A DNA stretch of 64,000 nucleotides from Streptomyces sp. LX-29 (GCF_029541745.1 NZ_CP089746.1:2604001-2668000); one strand, 5' to 3'. Positions 54,422 through 63,433 are shown, counted from the stretch's first letter. Notes: generated by a model not told the origin, from the letters alone. Numbers and translations: made by a program.

Positions 54422-55267
54422 CTACTCGGAGCCCGCGGTGGCCCCGACGGCCTCCGAGGCCCGCGGGGTGGCCGCGGACGGGCCGGCCTGCTGGCGCGGT
54501 GCGGCGGGCTCGGCACTGCCGCCGGGACGCAGCTGCTGGCTGGCCGACAGCACCGGCTGAACCACCGGCGGCAGGGCGCCGCTGGCCGGCAGCCGGGAGA
54601 CGTTGTACGGCGGGTGGGCGGGCGAGACGACCCCACCGGCGGTGCTGGTGAACACCCCGGGGCGGGAGCCCCGCTGCCGGGCGTCGGCGGCCGGCGCGGC
54701 CACGTCGGCCGGGGACACCGAGCGGTCCGAGCCCCCCGCACGGCCGCGGGAGGGTGCCGGGGCGTCCACCGGCAGCGCGCTGCTCAGCGCGAACGCGGCC
54801 AGCGAGACCGCGCCCGCCGCCGCGAAGGCGAAGCGGCGGCCACGCGCGGACGAGCGCCCGACCTCATGGATACGGAAGCCACCGTGCCGCGCGGTGGGCG
54901 CGGCGGCCGGCAGATAGGCGAAGGGCTCGTCACGCACGCCGAAGCCCCCGGAACCGCCGAACGGGCCGTCCGACCCGCCCGGCCCGTCCGCTCCGCCCTC
55001 GCCCGGCCCTCGGCCGTCGGCGAGCCCACCGGCAGGCAGCGCCTGCAGCCGGGCCAGCAGCCCTTCCGAGGGCGGCGGTGGCGCCGACCGCGCGAAGATG
55101 CTCTTCAACTGCCGCTGTGCGTCGGCCTCCGCCTTGCACCGGTAACACGTCGCAAGATGCGCGAGCACCCGCTCGCGCGCATCATGCCCCAACTCGCCGT
55201 CGACCAGAGCCGCGAGGCGGTCGCCGAGATGCTGCTCGGCGGGGGACTGACCGCCTGATCGGGTCAC
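54422..55267 (-). CDS. rseA: Anti-sigma factor, zinc-binding (RseA-like)
   Basis: A 281-residue membrane anti-sigma factor. An N-terminal ZAS domain contains HLATCYRC (HxxxCxxC, ~31-38), followed by a Gly/Pro/Asp-rich region, one membrane helix ([23 protein letters not shown], ~145-168) and a periplasm-side Pro/Ser/Ala tail. It would hold the adjacent SigE inactive until envelope or redox stress. GTG 55267 is chosen since it overlaps the sigma-factor stop (GTGA); more upstream starts would run through sigE. Corresponds to mycobacterial Rv1222. Confidence 0.92.
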   Translation of the reverse strand: MTRSGGQSPAEQHLGDRLAALVDGELGHDARERVLAHLATCYRCKAEADAQRQLKSIFARSAPPPPSEGLLARLQALPAGGLADGRGPGEGGADGPGGSDGPFGGSGGFGVRDEPFAYLPAAAPTARHGGFRIHEVGRSSARGRRFAFAAAGAVSLAAFALSSALPVDAPAPSRGRAGGSDRSVSPADVAAPAADARQRGSRPGVFTSTAGGVVSPAHPPYNVSRLPASGALPPVVQPVLSASQQLRPGGSAEPAAPRQQAGPSAATPRASEAVGATAGSE

Positions 55268-56046
55268 GCGATTCCGACCTCCCCGCTGAGCCCGAAGCCA
55301 CCGGCCCCGGGCGCGACGGCCACGGCCGCGCGCTGCTCGGCGCGGGCCACGGGAGAGCGGTGCTTCAGCGCCTTGCGCAGGTGCGAGCGGCCGCGGTGGA
55401 TCCGGCTGCGCACGGTGCCGAGCTTCACACCGAGCGTGGCGGCGATCTCCTCGTACGACAGCCCTTCGATGTCGCACAGCACGACGGCCGCCCGGAACTC
55501 CGGAGCCAGGGTGTCCAGCGCCTGCTGGATGTCGGCGTCGAAGTGGGTGTCGTTGAAGTGCTGCTGGGGAGAGGGCTCGCGGCTGGGGAGCCGCTCGGCC
55601 GCGTCCTCACCGAGCGCGTCGAAGCGGATGCGCTGACGGCGACGGACCATGTCCAGGAAGAGGTTGGTGGTGATGCGGTGCAGCCAGCCCTCGAAGGTGC
55701 CGGGCGTGTAGGTCGACAGCGAGCGGAAGACGCGGACGAAGACCTCCTGGGTGAGGTCCTCGGCGTCGTGCTGGTTGCCGGTCAGGCGGTAGGCGAGGCG
55801 GTAGACCCGTGCACTGTGCATGCTGACGATCTCCTCCCAGGTGGGAGGGGTCCACGCCGGGGCGTCCGCATCGCTGGCGAAGGTCGCGGTGGTGGCGGAG
55901 TCGGCGGAACGGGAACGGTCAGCGTTGTCGGTCACGGATTTCGGCTCGACCGCCGACCCGCGAAAGCGCCACAGCACTCTCCGGTCACCGGCCGCAGCCG
56001 CACCTCCCCTGTCGGCTCTGGTGGTGTCCAGTAGAGCCCCTACCAT
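55264..56046 (-). CDS. sigE: ECF sigma factor (mycobacterial SigE-like)
   Basis: A 260-residue ECF sigma factor with region 2 ([49 protein letters not shown]) and region 4 ([43 protein letters not shown]). The N-terminal ~70 residues are a disordered extension. ATG 56046 after GAGGTGG is preferred to a GTG at 56175. It is coupled to its zinc anti-sigma factor and precedes htrA and tatB, the layout of the envelope-stress SigE operon in mycobacteria. It is a different lineage from the CseBC-controlled S. coelicolor SigE, so the symbol follows the mycobacterial name. Confidence 0.93.
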   Translation of the reverse strand: MVGALLDTTRADRGGAAAAGDRRVLWRFRGSAVEPKSVTDNADRSRSADSATTATFASDADAPAWTPPTWEEIVSMHSARVYRLAYRLTGNQHDAEDLTQEVFVRVFRSLSTYTPGTFEGWLHRITTNLFLDMVRRRQRIRFDALGEDAAERLPSREPSPQQHFNDTHFDADIQQALDTLAPEFRAAVVLCDIEGLSYEEIAATLGVKLGTVRSRIHRGRSHLRKALKHRSPVARAEQRAAVAVAPGAGGFGLSGEVGIA

Positions 56047-56212
56047 ATCCACCTCGCCCGTTAGCTCCGGATAAGCATTTTTGACCTGCATTTGGTCTTG
56101 GCCTTCGCCAGGAACGGCCTGCCGCGCGGCCGCGCCGCACGGCGCCTCTCGGCACCGCTCCCACCCCCGGTACAACGCCCGGTCCCATCTGCGGGTTCCC
56201 GCGTTCAGCGGA

Positions 56213-56218
56213 TACAGT
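56213..56218 (+). promoter_or_regulatory. -10 element placing a leaderless start
   Basis: TACAGT ends 5 bases before the GTG of the methyltransferase, the spacing expected for a leaderless mRNA whose first base is the start codon. Confidence 0.5.
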
Positions 56219-56223
56219 CACGG

Positions 56224-56889
56224 GTGCGTCAACTACGGGGACAGGAGAGGGCCATTACCGGCAACCGGCAGACGAGCTGGGCGTTCGCCGATGCGTTCGT
56301 CGCCGAGGACGCAGCCCTGCGCTGGGCCCGTGACCGGGCCCGCGAGGCCGGGCTGCGCTCGGTGTCGTCCGGCACCGGCGCTGCGCTGCGGCTGCTCGCC
56401 GCGGCCGCCGACGCCAAGGCCGTCGCCGAAATCGGCACCGGGACCGGAGTCTCCGGCATCCACCTGCTGCACGGGATGCGGCCGGACGGCGTGCTGACGA
56501 CGGTGGACAGCGAGCCGGAGCGGCAGCAGTTCGCCCGCCAGGCGTTCCGCGCGGCCGGCTTCGCCGGCAACCGCGCCCGTTTCATCCCCGGCCGGGCCCT
56601 GGAGGTGCTGCCGCGCCTCGCCGACGGTGGCTACGACCTGGTCTTCTGCGATGGCGACCCGCTGGAGAGCCTGGACTATCTCGCCGAATCGTTGCGCTTG
56701 CTGCGGCCGGGCGGACTGGTCTGCTTCGAGGGGGTCTTCGCGGACGGGCGCACGGTGGACTCCGCGGTGCAGCCGGCCGAGGTGCTGCGGGTACGCGAGC
56801 TGCTACGCACCGTACGGGAGTCCACGGTCCTCCAGTCGTCGCTGCTACCGGTGGGCGACGGCCTGCTGTGCGCGGTCAAGCGCGGCTGA
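56224..56889 (+). CDS. SAM-dependent O-methyltransferase
   Basis: A 221-residue class I methyltransferase: VAEIGTGTGVSGIHLL (SAM loop, ~76-91), TVDSEPERQQFARQAF, the metal/acid strand DLVFCDGDPLESLDYL and LRPGGLVCFEGVF. It fits the caffeoyl-CoA OMT-like family 3; substrate unknown. GTG 56224 gives VRQLRGQERAITGNRQ, without a ribosome binding site but with a -10 box right upstream. It is divergent from sigE as in M. tuberculosis (Rv1220c-Rv1221). Confidence 0.9.
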   Translation: MRQLRGQERAITGNRQTSWAFADAFVAEDAALRWARDRAREAGLRSVSSGTGAALRLLAAAADAKAVAEIGTGTGVSGIHLLHGMRPDGVLTTVDSEPERQQFARQAFRAAGFAGNRARFIPGRALEVLPRLADGGYDLVFCDGDPLESLDYLAESLRLLRPGGLVCFEGVFADGRTVDSAVQPAEVLRVRELLRTVRESTVLQSSLLPVGDGLLCAVKRG

Positions 56890-56980
56890 GCGGGTGCCGG
56901 CTTCGCCGGCCTGTCCGGGACGTGGGCTGCCTATGACGGTTGGGCGGGCGCGTGGGCTGCCTGTGTCGGTTTGGGCGGGC

Positions 56981-57790
56981 GCGCACTGCCGGCTGCGGGT
57001 CGGCGGTGGTTGATCGCGCGGTTCCCCGCGCCCCTAAAGGGCGCCATCCCGCCGCTGCGATGTCGGCGCCGGCCATACCGGTCCCGCGGACCTGCGCACT
57101 GCCGGCCGCGGGTCAGCGGTGGCTGGTCGCGCAGTTCCCCGCGCCCCTAAAGGGCGCCATCCCGCCGCTGCGATGTCGGCGCCGGCCATACCGGTCCCGC
57201 GGACCTGCGCACTGCCGGCCGCGGGTCAGCGGTGGTTGATCGCGCAGTTCCCCGCGCCCCTAAAGGGCGCCATCCCGCCGCTGCGATGTCGGACGCCGGC
57301 CATACCGATCGCGCGGACCTGCGCACTGCCGGCCGCGGGTCGGCGGTGGCTGGTCGCGCAGTTCCCCGCGCCCCTAAAGGGCGCCATCCCGCCGCTGCGA
57401 TGTCGGACGCCGGCCATGCCGATCGCGCGGACCAGCGCAATGCCGGCCGCGGGTCGGCGGTGGCTGGTCGCGCAGTTCCCCGCGCCCCTGAAGGGCGCCG
57501 TTCCGACCGCTGTGCCGGCCCCGGCCATTCCGGTCGCGCCGACCGCGCGCTGCCGGCCGCAGGCCATCGGTGGCTGGTCGCGCGGTTCCCCGCGCCCCTA
57601 AAGAGCGCCGTTCCGACCGCTGTGCCGGCCCCGGCCATTCCGGTCGCGCCGACCGCGCGCTGCCGGCCGCAGGCCATCGGTGGCTGGTCGCGCGGTTCCC
57701 CGCGCCCCTGAAGGGCGCCGTTCCGACCGCTGTGCCGGACGCCGGCCATGCCGGTCGCGCGGCTCCGGGTCGGCGGTGGTTGATCGCGTG
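56981..57790. repeat. Tandem array of seven ~110-114 bp hairpin-forming units
   Basis: Seven copies are marked by GTTCCCCGCGCCCCT at 57021, 57134, 57247, 57361, 57475, 57585 and 57695; periods are 113, 113, 114, 114, 110, 110. Each unit holds two stems, GCGCGG-TTCC-CCGCGC and GCGCCC-CTAAA-GGGCGC (CTAAAG varies to CTGAAG or CTAAAG-AGCGC), joined by ~70 bp that is diverged into early-type (first four units) and late-type (last two units). A partial unit ends the array. It fills the gap between the methyltransferase and DUF3117 genes. Open frames inside it are artefacts since the period is often not a multiple of three. Confidence 0.96.
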
Positions 57791-57911
57791 GGTGGGCGCG
57801 CTCTGGCGGGTCTCGACACACCGCTGCCCCGGCGGCCGGGGCGTCGCGTACGTCGCGTACGGACCGGCTGCCGGGGCAGAACTCGCGGTGGAGGTGGCGG
57901 GCCAGGCTGTG

Positions 57912-58079
57912 TCAGCCGACGACCTTCTTCAGGGCCTCACCGAGCTCTTCGGCTTCCTGCGGTGTCAGCTCGACGACGAGTCGACCGCCGCCTTCGAGCG
58001 GAACGCGCATGACGATGCCCCGCCCCTCCTTGGTCACCTCGAGCGGGCCATCGCCCGTCCGCGGCTTCATGGCCGCCAT
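57912..58079 (-). CDS. DUF3117 small protein
   Basis: A 55-residue DUF3117 protein (MAAMKPRTGDGPLEVTKEGR start, ending EELGEALKKVVG), conserved across actinobacteria and of unknown function. ATG 58079 is chosen since homologues begin with MAAMKPRTG; longer frames upstream are not conserved in appearance. It lies close to tag, folP2 and LOG genes as mycobacterial Rv1211 does. Confidence 0.93.
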   Translation of the reverse strand: MAAMKPRTGDGPLEVTKEGRGIVMRVPLEGGGRLVVELTPQEAEELGEALKKVVG

Positions 58080-58399
58080 GCTCGTTCCCCTTCCTGAAAC
58101 CAGCTCATCGCAGCCGACAACCCAGGTGTCACCGGCATCGAACACATTGCTCCCCGTCATTATCCCGCATGGCGCGACCCAATGACCAACATCGAGCGGC
58201 AACCCCTGAACGACGCGTTCTGGCAAAACCACCCAATTCGGGGAGCGGAGGGTGATCATCCGAGTTCGCCGGGCCCGAACGACGGGTCGGTTCTTTGACG
58301 CAGGTCACATGTCGGGTCACCTGTAGCCGTGAGTGATCTCCGGCATGCTGAGCGCTGACCCGCAGCGCCACCGTGCTCACCGACGGAGAGGGACCCGCC
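58080..58399. other. Divergent promoter region DUF3117 / enoyl-CoA hydratase
   Basis: A 320-bp gap without genes. TTGACG at 58295-58300 is a -35-like element facing the hydratase gene and is followed at 58301-58323 by an imperfect dyad (CAGGTCAC ... GTCACCTG), a candidate operator. Confidence 0.45.
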
Positions 58400-59203
58400 A
58401 TGGCCGACACCGTGCTCTACGAGCTGACCGACGGACTCGCGACGATCACGCTGAACCGTCCCGACGCCATGAACGCGCTGAACACCGAGGTGAAGGAGGC
58501 GCTGCGGGACACCCTGCGACAGGCGGCCGAGGACCCGGCGGTGCGGGCGGTGCTGCTCACCGCCACCGGCCGTGCGTTCTGCGTCGGCCAGGACCTCAAG
58601 GAGCACATCGGGCTGCTGGCCGAGGACCGCGAGCGCGGCGGCGAGGGCCGCACCATGCGGACCGTACGGGAGCACTACAACCCGATCGTCACGGCGATCG
58701 CGACCATGCCCAAGCCCGTCGTCGCGGCCGTCAACGGAGTGGCGGCGGGCGCCGGGGCGGGCTTCGCCTTCGCCGCGGACTACCGCCTGGTCGCCGACAC
58801 CGCCTCCTTCAACACCTCCTTCGCGGGCGTCGCGCTCACCGCCGACTCCGGGGTGTCCTGGACCCTGCAACGGCTGGTCGGCCCCGCCCGCGCCGCCGAT
58901 CTGCTGCTCTTCCCCCGCGGCATCAGCGCCCAGGAGGCCCTCGACCTCGGCATCGCCGCCCGGGTCGTCCCCGCCGCCGAGCTGGCCGCGGAGGCCCAGG
59001 CCGTCGCCCGCCGACTGGCCGAGGGCCCCACCGGCGCCTACGCCGCCATCAAGGAGTCCCTCGCCTACTCGGCCGCCCACGGGCTGCTCGACTCCCTCGC
59101 CAAGGAGGACGAACTCCAGGTCCGCGCGGGGGCATCGGAGGACCACCGGATCGCTGTCGAGGCGTTCGTCAAGAAGGAGACGCCGCGGTTCCTCGGCCGC
59201 TGA
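58400..59203 (+). CDS. Enoyl-CoA hydratase/isomerase (PaaG-like)
   Basis: A 267-residue crotonase-fold enzyme. ITLNRPDAMNAL and TATGRAFCVGQDLKEH form the first oxyanion strand, AAVNGVAAGAGAGFAFAADYR the second; the acid residue in FNTSFAGVALTADSGVSWTL fits the PaaG/isomerase subgroup rather than classical hydratase with two Glu. It probably acts on CoA thioesters in fatty-acid or phenylacetate degradation. ATG 58400 behind GAGAGGGA. Confidence 0.92.
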   Translation: MADTVLYELTDGLATITLNRPDAMNALNTEVKEALRDTLRQAAEDPAVRAVLLTATGRAFCVGQDLKEHIGLLAEDRERGGEGRTMRTVREHYNPIVTAIATMPKPVVAAVNGVAAGAGAGFAFAADYRLVADTASFNTSFAGVALTADSGVSWTLQRLVGPARAADLLLFPRGISAQEALDLGIAARVVPAAELAAEAQAVARRLAEGPTGAYAAIKESLAYSAAHGLLDSLAKEDELQVRAGASEDHRIAVEAFVKKETPRFLGR

Positions 59204-59302
59204 CCCGCTCCGGAGGCGGGATGAGGGTGCGCCCCCGCGCACCCTCCGTACGGCAGGTCCCGTAGTGCGGCGGCCCTCCCCGGACGAGGGAGCCGGCCGC
59301 GG

Positions 59303-59896
59303 CTACGCGCGGGTGTGGCAGTCGGCCAGGTGGTCGTTGACCAGGCCGCAGGCCTGCATCAGGGCGTAGGCGGTGGTGGGGCCGATGAAACGGAAGCCGT
59401 GGGCCTTGAGCGCGCGGGCCAGGGCGGTGGACTCCGGCGTGATGGCCGGGACGTCCGCGGAGGTGCGTGGGACGGGGCGGCCGTCCGGTTCCGGGGCGTG
59501 GGACCAGATCAACGCGTCCAGCTCACCCGGCGCCAGTTCGGCCGCCGCGCGGGCGTTGGCTATCGCCGCCGCGATCTTGGCGCGGTTGCGGATGATGCCC
59601 GGGTCGGCGAGCAGCCGCTCCGCGTCCTCGTCCGCGAAGGCCGCGACCTTGGCGATCTCGAAGCCCGCGAAGGCCGCGCGAAAGCCCTCGCGGCGTCGCA
59701 GGATGGTCAGCCAGGACAGGCCGGACTGGAACGCCTCCAGGCAGATCCGCTCGTAGAGGGCGTCGTCGCCGTGGACCGGCCGGCCCCACTCGGTGTCGTG
59801 GTACGTGCGGTAGTCCGCCATGGAGTCGCCCTCCAGGCCCCACGGGCAGCGCGCCAGCCCGTCCGGTCCGGCGACCACGCCCTTGCCGTCGCTCAT
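59303..59896 (-). CDS. tag: DNA-3-methyladenine glycosylase I
   Basis: A 197-residue Tag protein: RCPWGLEGDSMADYRTYHDTEWG (zinc Cys and N-terminal motif), LEAFQSGLSWLTILRRREGF (HhH helix), GIIRNRAKI and the C-terminal FIGPTTAYALMQACGLVNDHLADCH zinc ligands. Tag removes 3-methyladenine from DNA in base excision repair. ATG 59896 overlaps the upstream DivIVA-like stop (ATGA), so it is the second gene of a coupled pair. Confidence 0.96.
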   Translation of the reverse strand: MSDGKGVVAGPDGLARCPWGLEGDSMADYRTYHDTEWGRPVHGDDALYERICLEAFQSGLSWLTILRRREGFRAAFAGFEIAKVAAFADEDAERLLADPGIIRNRAKIAAAIANARAAAELAPGELDALIWSHAPEPDGRPVPRTSADVPAITPESTALARALKAHGFRFIGPTTAYALMQACGLVNDHLADCHTRA

Positions 59897-60276
59897 GCGT
59901 CCTCCCCCTCGCTCCGGTCACTTCCCTCGGCGGCGTCGCGGGGCTCGGTCGGCTCCCCGGACTCGCGCAGCGCCCGCGCTCCCGCCAGCGCCATCTCCAG
60001 CTCGGCGATCCGGGCGTCGCGCTCGGCGAGCTCCGCGCCCAGCCTGCCGAGGACGTCGTCCACGTCGGCCATGCGGTAGCCCCGCACGGTCATCGGCAGC
60101 CGCAGCGCCTCGACGTCGGCACGGCCCAGCGGGCGGTCGTAGGGCAGCGGGACGTCGAGCCGGTCCGGCGGGGCGTCGGCCAGCGCCGCGCGCTCGCCCC
60201 CGCCGACCACGACGAGCGTGACCGCGCCGACCACCGCGACCAGCGCGATGAGCAAGAACCAGAACACGACCACCAC
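59893..60276 (-). CDS. DivIVA-domain membrane protein
   Basis: A 127-residue protein: N-terminal membrane helix (FWFLLIALVAVVGAVTLVVVGGG), then the segment LRLPMTVRGYRMADVDDVLGRLGAEL, which matches the DivIVA N-terminal motif (F..RGY...VD.FL), a short coiled coil and an acidic tail. Homologue of mycobacterial Rv1209. It may help polar or septal positioning; unproven. GTG 60276. Confidence 0.87.
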   Translation of the reverse strand: MVVVFWFLLIALVAVVGAVTLVVVGGGERAALADAPPDRLDVPLPYDRPLGRADVEALRLPMTVRGYRMADVDDVLGRLGAELAERDARIAELEMALAGARALRESGEPTEPRDAAEGSDRSEGEDA

Positions 60277-60422
60277 TCCCCGACATCACCCGACGCCTCA
60301 CGTCTGCACCGATCGTGCCATGCCGCGCCGACAGTGCCGACGACGGCACCGAGCGCCCCGGCCGTCGGGCGGGTCCAAGGCGGCTAAGGTCGCTTGCGGA
60401 TCGAGGACGAGGAGTACGACGG

Positions 60423-61283
60423 ATGCTGCGGCTGGGACGGCGTGAGTTCGGCGAGCACGATCAGGTGATCATGGCGATCGTGAACCGGACGCCGGATTCC
60501 TTCTACGACCAGGGCGCCACCTTCCAGGACGAGCCGGCCCTCGCCCGGGTCGAGCGGGCGGTGGCGGAGGGAGCCGCGATCATCGACATCGGAGGCGTGA
60601 AGGCCGGCCCCGGCGAGGAGGTGAGCGCCGCGGAGGAGGCGCGCCGGACGGTCGGCTTCGTCGCCGAGGTGCGCCGACGCCACCCGGACGTGGTGATCAG
60701 CGTCGACACCTGGCGGCACGAGGTCGGCGAGGCGGTCTGCGAGGCGGGCGCGGACCTGCTCAACGACGCCTGGGGCGGAGTGGACCCCAAGCTGGCGGAG
60801 GTCGCGGCGCGCTACGACGTCGGACTGGTGTGCACCCACGCGGGCGGGGTGGAGCCGCGCACCCGGCCGCACCGGACCACGTACGACGACGTCATGGCGG
60901 ACATCCTGAAGGTCACGGTCGGGCTGGCGGAGCGCGCCGCGGCGCTCGGGGTCCGCCGGGACGCGATCCTGATCGACCCGGGCCACGACTTCGGGAAGAA
61001 CACCCGCCACTCCCTGGAGGCGACCCGACGGCTGGACGAGATGGCGGCGACCGGCTGGCCGGTGCTGGTGTCGCTGTCCAACAAGGACTTCGTCGGCGAG
61101 AGCCTCGACCGGCCGGTCAAGGAGCGGCTGCTGGGTACCCTGGCGACGACCGCGGTGTCGGCCTGGTTGGGCGCCCGCGTGTACCGCGTGCACGAGGTGG
61201 CCGAGACGCGGCAGGTGCTGGACATGGTCTCCGCCATCGCGGGCCACCGCCCGCCGGCGGTCGCCCGCCGCGGGCTGGCGTGA
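60423..61283 (+). CDS. folP2: FolP2-like protein (dihydropteroate synthase fold)
   Basis: A 286-residue TIM barrel of the pterin-binding family: VIMAIVNRTPDSFYDQG (first loop), IIDIGGVKAGPGEEV, ISVDTWRHEV, LLNDAWGG and a DPGHDFGKN motif. In true dihydropteroate synthase the second motif is GGESTRPG; here it is GGVKAGPG, the pattern of FolP2 proteins such as M. tuberculosis Rv1207, which lack dihydropteroate synthase activity. Hence a function other than folate synthesis is likely. ATG 60423 after GAGGAG. Confidence 0.88.
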   Translation: MLRLGRREFGEHDQVIMAIVNRTPDSFYDQGATFQDEPALARVERAVAEGAAIIDIGGVKAGPGEEVSAAEEARRTVGFVAEVRRRHPDVVISVDTWRHEVGEAVCEAGADLLNDAWGGVDPKLAEVAARYDVGLVCTHAGGVEPRTRPHRTTYDDVMADILKVTVGLAERAAALGVRRDAILIDPGHDFGKNTRHSLEATRRLDEMAATGWPVLVSLSNKDFVGESLDRPVKERLLGTLATTAVSAWLGARVYRVHEVAETRQVLDMVSAIAGHRPPAVARRGLA

Positions 61284-61350
61284 CGGGCGCCGCCACAGCG
61301 GACGGCCGGCGTCCGGGGCACGTCGCCCCGGGCACCCACCGTCCGACGCC

Positions 61351-62100
61351 TCAGATGCCGATCTCCTTCGTCATCAGCGCCACCGCCTCCTCCACGTCGT
61401 CGGTGATGTGGAAGAGCTCCAGGTCCGCCGTGGACGCCTTGCCCTCGGCCACCAGGGTGCCCCGCAGCCAGTCCACCAGGCCCTGCCAGTAGTCGCTGCC
61501 GAAGAGGACGATCGGGAAGCGGGTGACCTTCTTGGTCTGCACGAGGGTGAGCGCCTCGAAGAGCTCGTCGAGGGTGCCCAGCCCGCCGGGGAGCACGACG
61601 AAGCCCTGGGCGTACTTCACGAACATCGTCTTGCGGACGAAGAAGTAGCGGAAGTTGACGCCGATGTCGACGTACGGGTTGAGGCCCTGCTCGAAGGGGA
61701 GCTCGATGCCGAGGCCGACGGAGACGCCGCCCGCCTCGCAGGCACCCTTGTTGGCAGCCTCCATGGCGCCGGGGCCGCCGCCGGTGATCACCGCGAAGCC
61801 GGCCTCGGCCAGCGCCCGCCCGATGCGCACCCCGGCCTGGTACTCGGGCGCGTCCCTGGGAGTGCGGGCGGATCCGAACACGCTGATGGCGCGGCCCAGT
61901 TCGGCGAGCGCCCCGAAGCCCTCCACGAACTCCGACTGGATGCGCAGCACCCGGAACGGGTCCTCGTGCACCCAGTTGGTGGTCGGCTGGGTGTCCAGCA
62001 GATGCTGGTCGGTCGTGCCCGGCTGCACCTGGTCCCGACGGCGCACGATCGGGCCCAGCCGCTGCTCGTGCAGCGTCCGCTCGTCCTCGGCGTTGCCCAT
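61351..62100 (-). CDS. LOG family protein (TIGR00730)
   Basis: A 249-residue Rossmann-like protein with ISVFGSARTPRDAPEY, VITGGGPGAMEAANKGACEAGG and the family signature LPGGLGTLDELFE. LOG proteins are nucleotide 5'-monophosphate phosphoribohydrolases (cytokinin activation in plants); in M. tuberculosis the equivalent Rv1205 makes cytokinins. ATG 62100. It is preceded on its strand by dapE with a palindrome between. Confidence 0.93.
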   Translation of the reverse strand: MGNAEDERTLHEQRLGPIVRRRDQVQPGTTDQHLLDTQPTTNWVHEDPFRVLRIQSEFVEGFGALAELGRAISVFGSARTPRDAPEYQAGVRIGRALAEAGFAVITGGGPGAMEAANKGACEAGGVSVGLGIELPFEQGLNPYVDIGVNFRYFFVRKTMFVKYAQGFVVLPGGLGTLDELFEALTLVQTKKVTRFPIVLFGSDYWQGLVDWLRGTLVAEGKASTADLELFHITDDVEEAVALMTKEIGI

Positions 62101-62120
62101 GGGGTGCTCCCTCCGCTCGC

Positions 62121-62146
62121 TCCTCCCCGTCCGCGGACGGGGAGGA
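62121..62146. promoter_or_regulatory. 26-bp perfect palindrome between dapE and LOG genes
   Basis: TCCTCCCCGTCCG and its exact complement meet without a spacer, 20 bp upstream of the LOG start and 140 bp downstream of dapE. As a hairpin it would be a terminator for dapE; as a DNA dyad right before the LOG gene it could be an operator. Confidence 0.6.
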
Positions 62147-62284
62147 TCTTTGGTTCAGCGTAGGCCCCCGTCGATGAAGGACAAGGGAATTCTCCCGGGC
62201 CGCCTCCTTACGAGACCCTTCGGCCGACGCCCCTTCACATCGCGGCCGGGGCGGGTCCGGGCGCGCGGGCGTCGCCCGCGCCGG

Positions 62285-63433
62285 CTACGCCGACAGCCAG
62301 GCCCGTAGCCGCTCTTCGCAGTGGAGGATGCGCTCGGCCACGACGTGCTCGTCGCGCTTGTGGGCGTAGAGCGGGTCGCCGGGGCCGTAGTTGACCGCGG
62401 GCACGCCGAGGTCACCGAAGCGGGAGACGTCGGTCCAGCCGAACTTGGGCCGCGCGGTGCCGCCCACCGCGGCCATGAAGTCGACCGCGGCCGGGTGGCC
62501 GAGGCCCGGCAGGGCGGCGCCGGAGTGGTCGTCCACGACGAACTCGGTGATCGGGCAGTCCGCGAAGACCTCGCGCACATGGGCGATCGCCTCCTCCGCG
62601 CTCCGGTCGGGGGCGTAGCGGAAGTTGACCGTCACCGTGCAGGCGTCCGGGATGACGTTGCCGGCCACCCCGCCCTCGATGTGCACGGCGTTGAGCCCCT
62701 CGCGGTACTCCAGGCCGTCGATGAGCACCCGGCGCGGCTCGTAGGAGGCGAGTCGGGCCAGGATGGGGGCGGCGGAGTGGATGGCGTTGGAGCCCATCCA
62801 GCCGCGCGCGGAGTGGGCCCGCTCGCCCGCCGTGCGCAGCAGCACCCGCAGGGTGCCCTGACAGCCGCCCTCGACCTGGGCATCGGAGGGCTCCAGGAGC
62901 ACCGCGAAGTCGCCGGTCAGCCAGTCGGGGTGGGCCTCGGCCACGTGGCCCAGCCCGTTGAGGTGCGCGGCGACCTCTTCGTTGTCATAGAAGACGAAGG
63001 TCAGGTCGCGGTTGGGCGCGGGCACGGTGGCGGCGATGCGCAGCTGTACGGCGACGCCCGACTTCATGTCGCTGGTGCCGCATCCCCAGAGCACCCCGTT
63101 CTCGTCGAGCCGGGAGGGGACGTTGTCGGCGATCGGCACGGTGTCGATGTGCCCGGCCAGGATGACGCGCTCGGCGCGGCCCAGCCGGGTGCGGGCGACG
63201 ACGTTGTTCCCGTGCCGGTCGACGGTGAGGTGCGGCAGGGCGCGCAGGGCCTGCTCGATGGCGTCGGCCAGCGGGCCCTCCTGTCCGCTGACGGAGGGGA
63301 AGTCGACGAGCCGGGCGGTCAGCTCGGCGGCGTCCACGCCGAGGTCGAGCGGCGGGTGGGCGGTGGGCCCGGAGCCCGGCTCGGCGGTGGCGTCGGGGGT
63401 GGGGTCGGCGGCGTCGCGTTCGGGATGCTCCAT
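62285..63433 (-). CDS. dapE: Succinyl-diaminopimelate desuccinylase
   Basis: A 382-residue M20 zinc hydrolase with LAGHIDTVPIADN, WGCGTSDMKSGVAV and FVFYDNEEVAAH metal-site motifs and the late GLGHPAAVDFMAAVGG and FGWTDVSRF segments of actinobacterial DapE. It hydrolyses N-succinyl-LL-diaminopimelate in lysine and peptidoglycan precursor synthesis. ATG 63433; the first ~30 residues are Pro/Asp/Thr-rich and nonconserved in appearance, so a start at V33 (DLGVDAAELT) is possible. Confidence 0.93.
   Translation of the reverse strand: MEHPERDAADPTPDATAEPGSGPTAHPPLDLGVDAAELTARLVDFPSVSGQEGPLADAIEQALRALPHLTVDRHGNNVVARTRLGRAERVILAGHIDTVPIADNVPSRLDENGVLWGCGTSDMKSGVAVQLRIAATVPAPNRDLTFVFYDNEEVAAHLNGLGHVAEAHPDWLTGDFAVLLEPSDAQVEGGCQGTLRVLLRTAGERAHSARGWMGSNAIHSAAPILARLASYEPRRVLIDGLEYREGLNAVHIEGGVAGNVIPDACTVTVNFRYAPDRSAEEAIAHVREVFADCPITEFVVDDHSGAALPGLGHPAAVDFMAAVGGTARPKFGWTDVSRFGDLGVPAVNYGPGDPLYAHKRDEHVVAERILHCEERLRAWLSA

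Noticed and set aside
57119..57711. Open frames with repeated VPRAPKGRHPA peptides
   Set aside because: They are translations of the tandem repeat array; unit lengths of 113 and 110 bp break any common frame and no ribosome binding site is present.
56981..57790. Possible CRISPR array
   Set aside because: Units are contiguous and ~110 bp long, with similar rather than unique intervening sequence, and no cas genes are nearby.
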